Source: Halocatena halophila (lineage in GTDB: Archaea; Halobacteriota; Halobacteria; Halobacteriales; Haloarculaceae). From it: a stretch of DNA of 64,000 bases. Location of the stretch: the NCBI GenBank assembly GCA_027563145.1, contig CP071306.1:2604001-2668000 (forward strand), in the 5' to 3' direction. Shown one piece after another: positions 56,139-64,000 of the stretch (within the stretch, counting starts at the first letter, position 1; every line of letters begins with the position of its first letter). Both the position numbers and the translations under genes were made by a program. Below the pieces are notes generated by a model. That model searched no databases. It had not been told where the DNA came from and saw only the letters and a list, made by a program, of their open reading frames with translations.

Positions 56139-56531
56139 CTACTCGTCAAAGATATCTCTCATGGTACAGGATTCACAAAGAGGATGGCCCTGTTCGATTC
56201 GATTGGCTTCATTTTTATCACAATTGTCGCACTTTGGTGCGATCGTCATTGTTGTTCGAGGCTCTGACGTTTGGATCTCGCTCAACATCTCGGTACGGAT
56301 CCTAATATCCAGGTACTCCCTACATTCAATACATATGTTTCCATATGCCTCCTTATCTCCGGGCTTCTTCCCCTGCTCAACGAAAGAGAAATCCAGTTTT
56401 GCCAGCGCTTCACCGATTAAATCTACTCCCAAAAGTGAGTGACTATTCGGATCATTTGCGTATACTACTGGTGTAGGAGCACCACAGTTGGGACAGTCTC
56501 TGACCCATTGATAGACATCAAGTTCGATCAT
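56139..56531 (-). CDS. Zinc-ribbon protein with three Cys pairs
   Basis: From ATG 56531 (MIELDVYQWVRDCPNCGAPT) the 130-residue protein has CPNC, ICIEC, CDNC and CESC pairs, probably two zinc ribbons or a rubredoxin-like pair. The start at 56582 would add weakly coding residues. Function is unknown. Confidence 0.65.
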   Translation of the reverse strand: MIELDVYQWVRDCPNCGAPTPVVYANDPNSHSLLGVDLIGEALAKLDFSFVEQGKKPGDKEAYGNICIECREYLDIRIRTEMLSEIQTSEPRTTMTIAPKCDNCDKNEANRIEQGHPLCESCTMRDIFDE

Positions 56532-56869
56532 GGAATTTACTATATTATACCCATACCTCAGAAGAATATTATCTTTCCCCACATAGATATATTTTATATG
56601 ATATGTGGTTAAGCACTTCTATTGTGGATCAAACCTAGGAACGATCTCGCGATCGTCGAGCCAATCATCAATTGCAGTTCGTGGGTGGGGAGTCTCTTGG
56701 CCGTCTATCCGGACAAATGTAAGCAAGCTTTCTCACATAAACTTCTCCTGATCGGTATTGTCTGCTGGACCTCCTAAGGATGCACATAGTATCTCCGCGC
56801 TACCTTGCGAATTTCAGTAGAAATCGGAGTGTCCCCTCCTCGCTACGAAGTGAAGTCGCCATACTCGGA
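56532..56869. other. AT-rich gap
   Basis: I see no gene in these roughly 340 bp. A strongly AT-rich part lies at 56532-56620. Confidence 0.4.
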
Positions 56870-57421
56870 TCAGCCGGCCGTACTAGGACTCAATTTCTCG
56901 TCCTGATCATCGTCGGTGGTTTCGGGGTCTGCCTGTTTCCGATGAGCGATAGTGAAGAGCTCATGAGCCTGATCGTCGGTGACATTGACGACCTCAACAG
57001 GATGATGTGCAAGCCCAGCGATGCGGGCAGCTGCAACTCGTTTGTGGCCATTGATGATCATCCCGTTCTCTCGTACGACAGGGAACGAGCCCGCGTACTG
57101 ATTGCGGTAGCAGCGCCGGATGGTAGCATCAGCAGGAGTGAAGGCCCCGTTGTGATCAGGATGGGGTGACAGCTCGTCAAGCGCCCGCCACTCGATCCGT
57201 TTCCGTGGCTTGAGAACCTCGATGGTGCCTGGGAGCCGAATGAACACACTCCCGAGCTGTTCGTCGTCGCCGGTCGTCACATCGTGCAGAACGACACTCC
57301 CCCGCCCGTGATGAACTCGCTCGACCCACCCCTCAAAGATACGTCCCTCTTCGTCAATAACACGAGCATATTTCCCCTGCACAGTCCAGTCCAGTGTTTG
57401 GTTGAACGGGTTCTCTGTCAT
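56870..57421 (-). CDS. ParB-like nuclease/partition domain protein
   Basis: The 183-residue protein has the ParB N-terminal-like core: LPGTIEVLKPRKRIEWRALD, SPHPDHNGAF, then NGMIINGHKRVAAARIAGL, where INGHKR is the signature. An N-terminal barrel-like part (KYARVIDEEGRIFEGWVERV) precedes it. Without the DNA-binding HTH it is not a full ParB. It may be linked to plasmid or element maintenance. Confidence 0.75.
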   Translation of the reverse strand: MTENPFNQTLDWTVQGKYARVIDEEGRIFEGWVERVHHGRGSVVLHDVTTGDDEQLGSVFIRLPGTIEVLKPRKRIEWRALDELSPHPDHNGAFTPADATIRRCYRNQYAGSFPVVRENGMIINGHKRVAAARIAGLAHHPVEVVNVTDDQAHELFTIAHRKQADPETTDDDQDEKLSPSTAG

Positions 57422-57718
57422 ACTACGACACAGAGCTGAATGACTGAGGACTTTGCGAAACTACGGTACATTTCTCTTCATTTGAAATTTCTATTATTGC
57501 AACAATAGTGGAATTGATGGCACTGCTAGAAGTATTAGCAATCCTAATCTTGAGGGATGGCCTTCGAGTTAGATAATTGTTGGTTCTTACCATGGTTAGA
57601 AGGTATAGTTTCTCGCCAGACTGGTGGAAAGTGGAGTGACTTTAAGAAAATTCAGGGTTGTACAAAGTGAGACGAATTGAAAAACTTCACCTAGTATCGT
57701 GTATCGACAACCGATTAG
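57422..57718. other. AT-rich gap upstream of the recombinase remnant
   Basis: No gene is supported. The AT content is high around 57480-57560. Confidence 0.4.
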
Positions 57719-58027
57719 GATCTCTTTAGGCAGCGCCAACTCACCAGCGAGTATGCCACTGATCGCCTCGGTGTGGAGCCAGCCGAGATTGAGATGTTCA
57801 TCGATAAACAGAGTGGGACGAACACCGATCGCGATGGCTACCGTGAGTTGATGGTAGCGATCGAGGACGGAGAGATCGACCAGGTGGTCGCGTCGGAGGT
57901 GTCACGGATCTCTCGATCGGTACGGGATTTCTCAGCGACCGTCGGCGCATCGTCGACGAGAACGACGTCGGACTGCATATCCTCGATATGGGGATCGCAC
58001 TCGATTCTACAAAGGTTCTGCTGTAAC
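57719..58027 (+). pseudogene. Serine recombinase remnant, frameshifted and ending in a CRISPR repeat
   Basis: The frame from 57719 encodes QRQLTSEYATDRLG and FIDKQSGTNTDRDGYRELM, then EVSRISRSVRDFSATV, typical of the catalytic domain of haloarchaeal resolvases; the N-terminus with the catalytic Ser is missing. Just after, the match continues in another frame (RIVDENDVGLHILDMGIALD), a one-base shift. It ends inside the degenerate CRISPR repeat at 57998-58027. It is a relic of a mobile element that inserted at, or recombined into, a CRISPR array. Confidence 0.75.
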
Positions 58028-58093
58028 TAGCCCGCTTCCGTGATGCACGCCGACGCCGTAGCCGCTTCAACCCCACAAGGGTTCGTCTGAAAC
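57998..58093 (-). CRISPR. Orphan CRISPR remnant, minus orientation (two repeats)
   Basis: On the minus strand the repeat at 58064-58093 begins GTTTCAGACG and ends GGGGTTGAAGC, the common haloarchaeal form. A second, degenerate repeat at 57998-58027 begins GTTACAGCAG but its 3' half is altered. The 36-bp spacer (58028-58063) has the right length. No leader or cas gene adjoins. Confidence 0.8.
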
Positions 58094-58686
58094 CATAGCC
58101 GATTCGTAGGCTATAGAGGTCGATAGTTTCGAATTCACATCAGAATTTCCATCGACCCTCGGTAGCCTCACTTCCCCAGGGGGTCGATGGTTCTGGATAC
58201 AAGAACTGCTGGTCGTCTATCGTAGTCCTTCACAGTTGCTCGCCTGTTGTAGATGCTTCTCTGGATAATCTTTCTTACGAGTGACTGCCGTCGCTCCTCA
58301 CCACAGGCCCGATCGATGGACTATGCGAGTTCGTCATCACCTTCACCAGAGTAATCCTCAGCGTGGGCAGCATCATAATAGCACTATGACAGTGCGACTA
58401 ATCGTCGTCTATTCGGACAGCACCGGATGGATACACTGCCCGTAGGGGCTTTCTCCTCGCGCACTGTAAGGCACGCTCCACTCCGTATACCGCCCGTGAT
58501 GGTGGACAGTTACTCTCCTCAGCCTCTAATGCCGGAGAACCAGTATGCCAGAAGTATCACCGTATGATCACCATATTCGTCACCCTATCCATCAACCCTG
58601 GGGGGAGACTGCCCTACTGAAGGTCGATGGAGAGGGGGGCGACAAAATCGGTATACACAAAGCCCAGCTTCCACCAGTTGGGCATG
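58094..58686. other. Region between divergent CRISPR remnants, no gene recognised
   Basis: Haloarchaeal cas clusters are often flanked by arrays in opposite orientation. Here 593 bp without recognisable cas sequence lie between repeats at 58064-58093 (minus) and 58687-58716 (plus). I see no ORF with a family match on either strand. It may be leader sequence plus decayed DNA. Confidence 0.4.
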
Positions 58687-58782
58687 GTTACAGCAGAACC
58701 CTTGTGGGGTTGAAGCCGCCATACCAAAGTCGGAGATGCGCAGTATAAGATGGTTTCAGACGAACTCTTGTAAGGTTGAAGC
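58687..58782 (+). CRISPR. Orphan CRISPR remnant, plus orientation (two repeats)
   Basis: The repeat at 58687-58716 begins GTTACAGCAG and ends GGGGTTGAAGC, and the next at 58753-58782 begins GTTTCAGACG and ends AAGGTTGAAGC with other changes. The 36-bp spacer is 58717-58752. The two repeats belong to different sequence variants and differ from the main array (CTAGTTGGG there, CTTGTGGGG here). Confidence 0.8.
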
Positions 58783-58819
58783 GGGACGATCCTCGACAAG
58801 GGAACGGACGCAGACAGGA

Positions 58820-58936
58820 TCAGACGACCTGTTTGCTGAGCAGTCGCCGTTCTTCTTCGGTTACTCCTGCCGAGATCTCCGCAGTCAGCTCTCGGAGCTG
58901 CTCGCGACTCCACTCCCGGGTTGATACGGTGACCAT
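58820..58936 (-). CDS. Small ORF, 38 residues, possible gene fragment
   Basis: From ATG 58936 the frame reads MVTVSTREWSREQLRELTAE and SAGVTEEERRLLSKQV. The composition looks coding and a TATA-like AAAATATG lies upstream, but no family is recognised. It may be an antitoxin-like protein or a fragment. Confidence 0.35.
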   Translation of the reverse strand: MVTVSTREWSREQLRELTAEISAGVTEEERRLLSKQVV

Positions 58937-58960
58937 CTTCTCAGAACATATTTTCGGACA

Positions 58961-59077
58961 GGATTAGTGGAGTCTGGAGTCTGGATCGACGATGCTGGCG
59001 AACGTGAGATCTCCCCGTACGCGATCGAAGAAAGCAGCGCTGTTCTGATCTTCGCACCGACAGGCGAAGACGCCTGA
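58961..59077 (+). pseudogene. C-terminal fragment of an unknown gene
   Basis: The frame GLVESGVWIDDAGEREISPY, ending IFAPTGEDA, looks like the end of a protein but has no start and no upstream continuation. It ends two bases before the convergent gene at 59080. Confidence 0.3.
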
Positions 59078-59079
59078 GT

Positions 59080-60141
59080 CTACTTGGAATCAAGCAATGC
59101 GTCGACATCGAGATGCTCCGTGAGCAGCGATTGCATCCGTTCGACGGTGTCAGCACTCCGTGCTGGACCAGAGTCGATGGCGTCTTCGGCACGGTCGACA
59201 GCCGTGATCGTATCGGAGGGGACGAGTAGTACCGGCACGCCGGCCTCCTCGGCGCGTCCGAGAACGGCCTGTGGAGGGCTATGTCCACCAGTGAGGAGCA
59301 AGCAGGTGACGCCGGACGCTTGTAATGCTGCGGTCTGAATCTCGGGCCGGTCGCCGCCGGTGATCATTGCGCTCGAGCGTGTGCGACGGAACTGCCCGAG
59401 CGCAGCTTCGGGACCCATCGCACCGACGGTGATCCGTTCGAGGAGTCCATCCAGGGGAGCCTCGTTAGTAAGGATTCGTGCTCCGAGTTCGTCGGCGAGG
59501 TCTGCGACCGTGATGCCCGCGAGCGCACGCTGGTGAGGCACCACGCCAAGGATCGGTATCCCCCGGTCTTCGAGGAAGGGGATGACGTCGGTCATCACGT
59601 CATCATAGTTATCGTCCGACACACCGTTGAACAGTACGCCATCAACCTCACCGAGCTGCTGGATCGCCGCGAGGAGATCGTCCACATCGCCGGGCTCGTC
59701 GAAGTGTGTGATGAGTACCACCCGCGCGTCAAATAGCTCTGCGACTGCTCGGTCGGTGAGGTCGATAATCTCTCCCGTCGAGAGTCGGTTGCCCCCCTCC
59801 ACCACTATCAGATCGCGATTGTCGGCGAGCCCACGGTAGCTCTCCGTGACGCGCTCACGCAGTTCTTCGGGATCGGCTTGGCCCCGGAGTGCGCTCTCGA
59901 TGAGCGTCTGTGAGTACACCACCGGTTCCAATTCGTGAACCTCGGCGTTGAGGTCAAGTAGTTCGCGTGCGAGTAGCGGGTCCTCGTCGAGGGTCTTCCC
60001 GACGTTGCTTTGCAGGCGCGTGCCTTTCGGTTTCATGTAGCCAGTCTTCACTCCGCGCTCGTTGGCGATGCGCGCGAGCGCGAGTGCGATGGCCGTCTTA
60101 CCAGTGCTTTCGTCGGTCGAGGTGAACAGTATCGGGTTCAT
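59080..60141 (-). CDS. Phosphotransacetylase N-terminal-like protein (P-loop plus DRTGG)
   Basis: The 353-residue protein has an N-terminal dethiobiotin synthetase-like P-loop domain (FTSTDESTGKTAIALALARI, VVEGGNRLSTGEIID) and a C-terminal DRTGG-type domain (VGAMGPEAALGQFRRTRS). It overlaps the downstream end of the acyl-CoA synthetase gene by four bases and is translationally coupled. Such pairs are known in haloarchaea and probably regulate or assist the synthetase. Confidence 0.85.
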   Translation of the reverse strand: MNPILFTSTDESTGKTAIALALARIANERGVKTGYMKPKGTRLQSNVGKTLDEDPLLARELLDLNAEVHELEPVVYSQTLIESALRGQADPEELRERVTESYRGLADNRDLIVVEGGNRLSTGEIIDLTDRAVAELFDARVVLITHFDEPGDVDDLLAAIQQLGEVDGVLFNGVSDDNYDDVMTDVIPFLEDRGIPILGVVPHQRALAGITVADLADELGARILTNEAPLDGLLERITVGAMGPEAALGQFRRTRSSAMITGGDRPEIQTAALQASGVTCLLLTGGHSPPQAVLGRAEEAGVPVLLVPSDTITAVDRAEDAIDSGPARSADTVERMQSLLTEHLDVDALLDSK

Positions 60142-62240
60142 TGGTCGAATTCCTCCGGGTCGATGGTTGCTGCGAGATCCACCGCCACGACTCCCTCAGG
60201 CGTGGCAACGAGCGGGTTGATGTCGAGTTCGAGGAGAGCAGAGAAATCAGTGACCAACTGCGAGATGCGCTGGAGCGTTTCAATGAGTGCTGTCTCGTCG
60301 ACCGGATTGCGCCCCCGAGCCCCGCGGAGCAACGGTGCGGCATCGACTTCATCGACCATTTCTGTAGCCATCGATTCGCTTACCGGTGCGACCCTGACGG
60401 CGACGTCTTCGAGTATCTCGACAAAGATTCCCCCGAGGCCGAACAATAGCAAGGGACCGAACTGTGGGTCGCGGTTTATTCCCACGATGGTTTCGATTCC
60501 GGTGTCAAGGTCGATCTGTTCCTGGAGTTGGACACCGAGCACGGTAGCGCTCGGCTGGTAGTTCTTCGCGCGAGCAACGAGATCTTCATAGGCGTCAGCC
60601 ACCTCACTGTCAGAGACACCGACACGGACGCCGCCGATGTCGGATTTGTGTTGAATATCCGGGCTAGCGATCTTCATGACAACGTCGCCATCGATGTCGG
60701 TCGCGAGACGCTCAGCCTCGGTCGGAGTATCCACGACTGCCCCTTGTGGCGTCGGAATACCATAGGCATCGAGCAGATCCATCGCTTCGACGCCGAGAGA
60801 TTTCGAGGGACGTTCAGCCGCCTTCTGGATAATATCTCGGGCGCGCTCGCGATCAACGTCGAACGACGCTGGAGCTTCGTACTCGCGGGTCGAAATTTCT
60901 TGGTAGCGCGCAAGTGAAGCGAGACCCGTAACTGCCCGCGACGGGTCGAAATAGGTCGGAATGCCAGCGTCGTCGAGGATGTCGCGTGCTTCGTGCGTTG
61001 ACTCCCCGCCCATCAGACAGGCAGCCACCGGAAGGTCATGCTCGGCCTGTGTCGTGCTCGTGATTTCAGCGAGTTCTTCGAAGGAGAGTACCGCCGTCGG
61101 ACAAGCGAGCACGAGTGCTGCGCCGACGTTTGCATCGGAGAGCGCCATATCGAGCGCGTCGCTGAAGCGGTCAGCTGCTGCGTCACCAAGGACATCCACT
61201 GGATTGTAGATGTTCGCTTCTTCTGGGAGGACCTCCTGGAACGACCTGAGCGTGTCGTCAGCGAATGAGGCCAACTCCAGCCGAGAGTCACCGACCGCAT
61301 CGGTGGCCAGCACCCCCGGTCCCCCCGCGTTTGTGATGACAGCGACCGCCTCGTTCTCCGGGAGGGGCTGACCGTCGAGCATACTCGCGGCGTCGAACAG
61401 TTCTTCGACTGTCTCCGCGCGGATGACGCCCGCCTGTTCGAGACCTGCCTCGTACGCGCGCTCGCTACCAGCGATCGCCCCCGTGTGCGAGGAGGCTGCT
61501 TGTGCGCCCGCCTCTGTCCTACCAGATTTCACTACCACGATTGGCGTTTCCTGAGTAATCTCCTGTGCTGTCTCGATGAATGCACCGCCGTCGGAGATAT
61601 CTTCTAGATATCCGATGATGACGTCGGTGTCGTCGCTCTCGCCCCAGGCCTCGACGAAATTGCGTTCGTCGAGGACGGCCTTGTTGCCGAGCGACACCAC
61701 GTCACGAAAGCCGATATCGCGGTCGTTTGCCCAGTCCAGCACTGCGGTGATGAACGCACCCGACTGGCTCATGAAAGAGATCGAGCCGTCTTGAGCACCT
61801 TCGGGGCCGAATGTCGCGTTCATGTTTACCGAGGTGCTCATAACGCCGACGCTGTTCGGTCCAACGAGATTCAGGCCGTACTCGCTGGCCGTCTCGCGGA
61901 GTTTACGCTCGCGAGTGGCTCCCTTGCTGCCCGCCTCACCGAAGCCAGCAGTGAGCACGACGACGTTCTCGATGTCAGCTGCCCCCGCATCGTGGACGAC
62001 TTCGACAGCGACAGCAGCTGGTACGACCACTACTGCGAGGTCCACAGGATCGGGAACCGAGCCGAGATCGGGATAGCACTCGCGGTCGAACACCGTTTCC
62101 TTGCTCGGATTGACGGGCACCACTTCCCCGTCGAACTCGAGTAAATTAGCGGTGACCGCCCGCCCGACTGAGCCTTCACGCTCGGTTGCACCGACGACGG
62201 CCACAGTCGAGGGCGCGAACAGCTCCGAGAGATCACCCAT
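60138..62240 (-). CDS. acd: ADP-forming acetyl/acyl-CoA synthetase, fused alpha-beta
   Basis: The enzyme converts acyl-CoA, ADP and phosphate into acid, CoA and ATP. The 700-residue protein has an N-terminal CoA-binding Rossmann domain (VVGATEREGSVGRAVTANLL), a succinyl-CoA synthetase-like domain with the SHTGAIAGSERAYEAG phospho-His region, and a C-terminal ATP-grasp domain (MKIASPDIQHKSDIGGVRVG). The start is ATG 62240. It ends overlapping the Pta-like gene. Confidence 0.92.
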   Translation of the reverse strand: MGDLSELFAPSTVAVVGATEREGSVGRAVTANLLEFDGEVVPVNPSKETVFDRECYPDLGSVPDPVDLAVVVVPAAVAVEVVHDAGAADIENVVVLTAGFGEAGSKGATRERKLRETASEYGLNLVGPNSVGVMSTSVNMNATFGPEGAQDGSISFMSQSGAFITAVLDWANDRDIGFRDVVSLGNKAVLDERNFVEAWGESDDTDVIIGYLEDISDGGAFIETAQEITQETPIVVVKSGRTEAGAQAASSHTGAIAGSERAYEAGLEQAGVIRAETVEELFDAASMLDGQPLPENEAVAVITNAGGPGVLATDAVGDSRLELASFADDTLRSFQEVLPEEANIYNPVDVLGDAAADRFSDALDMALSDANVGAALVLACPTAVLSFEELAEITSTTQAEHDLPVAACLMGGESTHEARDILDDAGIPTYFDPSRAVTGLASLARYQEISTREYEAPASFDVDRERARDIIQKAAERPSKSLGVEAMDLLDAYGIPTPQGAVVDTPTEAERLATDIDGDVVMKIASPDIQHKSDIGGVRVGVSDSEVADAYEDLVARAKNYQPSATVLGVQLQEQIDLDTGIETIVGINRDPQFGPLLLFGLGGIFVEILEDVAVRVAPVSESMATEMVDEVDAAPLLRGARGRNPVDETALIETLQRISQLVTDFSALLELDINPLVATPEGVVAVDLAATIDPEEFDQ

Positions 62241-62367
62241 CAGTTCCGTATTTGTTGGGGGATGTAATAATGCATGGGGCAGTGAACCAGTGTGATTTAC
62301 TCGATGGACCGTCCATTGCCGAGACAGTCGTCGACTCCTGGGAAGAGATAGCCTCCATATAGTGCCA

Positions 62368-62442
62368 TCAGACCGTTAGGACCGGAATATCGTTCGTTCT
62401 GACGGTACGCGCGGTCACGCTACCGATGAGGGCGAGGATCCG
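62368..62442 (-). pseudogene. UspA C-terminal fragment
   Basis: The frame RILALIGSVTARTVRTNDIP and LTV, then stop, matches the end of universal stress proteins (GSVxxRxVRxxxxPVLxV pattern). Nothing upstream continues the domain, so it is a remnant. Confidence 0.5.
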
Positions 62443-62456
62443 AAGGGTATCTTACA

Positions 62457-62585
62457 CCGAACGACGACTACGAGAAGGCTGTCGTGGTGCTCGATGAACT
62501 CGATAAAGGGGCGAGCAAGCGGCAACTCGCTCGGTCACTCGGTATTTCGCGCTCGCCGGTGCGGGACGATCGCGGAGAATCGTAA
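62457..62585 (+). pseudogene. Small HTH fragment
   Basis: The frame PNDDYEKAVVVLDELDKGAS, then KRQLARSLGISRSPVRDDRG, resembles the HTH at the end of haloarchaeal recombinase or regulator proteins. It has no start and no other domain, so it is a remnant. Confidence 0.45.
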
Positions 62586-62765
62586 GCGATACACTGCCCA
62601 GTAGATCGTTCTTCCAAGCTTTTACACAGTCGAAGGTGGAGGGATACACACCGATCAGTACTTTTTAACGTGTGTACGCGAGGCATGGTCGCATCAAAGT
62701 TTCGCTAGTTTTACATTCATTCCGCTGTCATGATGTTTATATGCAATCTCGACTATCAAATTCTT

Positions 62766-63554
62766 ATGCCAGATAATAGTCGAATGCCCACCTCAACCCA
62801 GTGGACGCGTGACGCTGTGGGGGACGAAGGAAGAGAAGCCGTTGATTCTGTATTTCAAATAATTTGCCTGCAGACTCAATCGCAGGGTACTGGATTCTTA
62901 TTGGATAGTGGACACGTCGTTACTAACGCTCATGTAGTTGAGGGTGCTGTTGCAGGCGGTATCATGGCTCAATCTTCCCGAGGGGAACAAGTGAATTTCT
63001 CCAACAAAACTGTGGACCCCGACAGGGATTTGGCGGTGCTGGAACCGATTGAAGAGCCGAGTGACGGGTTAGGGTTGGAGTTCAACACTGACTTTGCTGT
63101 CGGTGCTCAGGTTTCAACTTGGGGATTCCCAATAGGTCACTCAGGACCTTCCCCCCTCCTGTCTGTTGGGTATCTTTCTGGATTTAGTCAGGAGCGAACT
63201 TCCTCAGGACCTGTCAAACAACTTGTTGTTAACGGGGCGTTCAATGATGGAAATTCAGGCGGCCCACTCTTTCTATCAGAAAGTGATGGAGTTATTGGGG
63301 TTGTAGTTGCTAAACATGCTCCATTCACACAGTTCCAGCACTCTGCATTGGAGGCCCTCGCTAATAACCAAACTGGAGTGGGCTTTACAGCGGAAGATGA
63401 GCATGGAAATGAGCACCAATTCTCAGAATCACAGATCGTTGCAGATCTGATGCAACGGTTCATCTCCCTTACTCAGGTGATGATTGGATACGCCGTGGAT
63501 GCTTCGGAATTGGCAGATTTTCTTGACGAAAATGATATTCTCTATAACGCGTAG
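62766..63554 (+). CDS. Trypsin-like serine protease (S1-type)
   Basis: The 262-residue protease has the triad: His in VVTNAHVVEG, Asp in DPDRDLAVLE and Ser in FNDGNSGGPLFLSE. No signal peptide is visible, so it may act in the cytoplasm, or be exported by another route. I chose ATG 62766, since a TTTATATG box at about 62735-62742 fits a leaderless message; ATG 62730 is an alternative. The C-terminus is helical (IVADLMQRFISLTQVMIGYA). It stands alone near the window end. Confidence 0.85.
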   Translation: MPDNSRMPTSTQWTRDAVGDEGREAVDSVFQIICLQTQSQGTGFLLDSGHVVTNAHVVEGAVAGGIMAQSSRGEQVNFSNKTVDPDRDLAVLEPIEEPSDGLGLEFNTDFAVGAQVSTWGFPIGHSGPSPLLSVGYLSGFSQERTSSGPVKQLVVNGAFNDGNSGGPLFLSESDGVIGVVVAKHAPFTQFQHSALEALANNQTGVGFTAEDEHGNEHQFSESQIVADLMQRFISLTQVMIGYAVDASELADFLDENDILYNA

Positions 63555-64000
63555 CTTAGAAAGGATTCTTGCTTGAGTTCATCCACCCCTGCTCTACGTA
63601 CGATGGGACCCACTCCGAATCTAATTTTGATGGGGAAGGGTTGTGGATGATTACTCTATTGGGCGTTGGCGTATCACCATACGGTGATGGATTCTCGGAT
63701 TTATGGCTCGTTTGATTGTGTGAACAGGCACATCATATGGAAATGACTGTTACATTCCCATTACAAGGAAGCGTCTGAGGAACGATTCGACCGATCGATA
63801 ACCGATCTGTCCCGCCCGGTCTCTCGTGGTGAATCTATCGGTTACCAGTAAGTTCGAGATCGTGGCCATTCGTAGGTCCGTTGCTCGTCACTCACTGAAT
63901 GTTCGACTGGGTAGCGAGGGGTACGCTGCTCCTTTAAGTAGTTTTTGCGATATGGTGGAGGTATAGACGAGGTTCCGTGCGTGTTCTCCGTTGATAGGCT
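63555..64000. other. Terminal gap without recognised gene
   Basis: The last 446 bp hold no gene that I can support on either strand. It may include the promoter of a gene beyond the window. Confidence 0.4.

Overview
The window is chromosomal or megaplasmid DNA from a halophilic archaeon (class Halobacteria). The proteins are strongly acidic, and the genes include haloarchaeal families such as archaeal-type GluRS, RNase J, L7Ae, TmcA, a FixABCX-type electron transfer operon, Tat-exported proteins with twin arginines and a halocin C8-like precursor. Many genes look leaderless, and TATA-like boxes are visible. I cannot name the genus. No rRNA or tRNA gene was recognised.

Layout. 1-4300: 3' part of cas3 and a 26-repeat type I-B-like CRISPR array with a decaying trailer end. 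4378-6529: copy 1 (minus) of a roughly 2.1-kb module with a coiled-coil protein gene, a conserved 74-nt box, a predicted structured RNA, a 30-residue zinc-finger microprotein and a Cys-rich protein. 6678-8611: decayed regulator, toxin-antitoxin remnant, small proteins. 8677-34093: mostly housekeeping genes: Nudix, ArsR-type regulator, MFS exporter, rnj-idsA-gltX, ferredoxin, etfB-etfA-fixC(X), GNAT, tmcA, the rpl7ae-rps28e-rpl24e-ndk operon, a Dps-like ferritin, hflX and an aldo/keto reductase. A small accessory patch at 23.4-25.8 kb holds a Tat-exported protein, a metallothionein-like peptide and a membrane metalloprotease. 34094-41730: a tight prkA-prkA-yeaH-spoVR operon.

42-64 kb is mostly accessory DNA: hicBA; module copy 2 (plus, 43390-45490) with a third, decayed tail; Tat-exported proteins; a halocin C8-like precursor with its ABC exporter and a candidate regulator; a run of small zinc-binding proteins and a ParB-like protein; and a vestigial CRISPR locus with repeats in divergent orientation, one side joined to a broken serine recombinase. 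Then come an ADP-forming acyl-CoA synthetase with its Pta-like partner, gene fragments and a trypsin-like protease.

Best candidate for an undescribed system: the duplicated module at 4378-6529 and 43390-45490. Gene order, orientation, operator-like inverted repeats, the invariant 74-nt box, a three-helix RNA with a compensatory base-pair change, and a GTGA start-stop overlap between microprotein and downstream gene are kept in both copies. Its function is unknown. Other notable points are the halocin-like cluster, three consecutive hairpins in the L7Ae leader, and the CRISPR leader hairpin.
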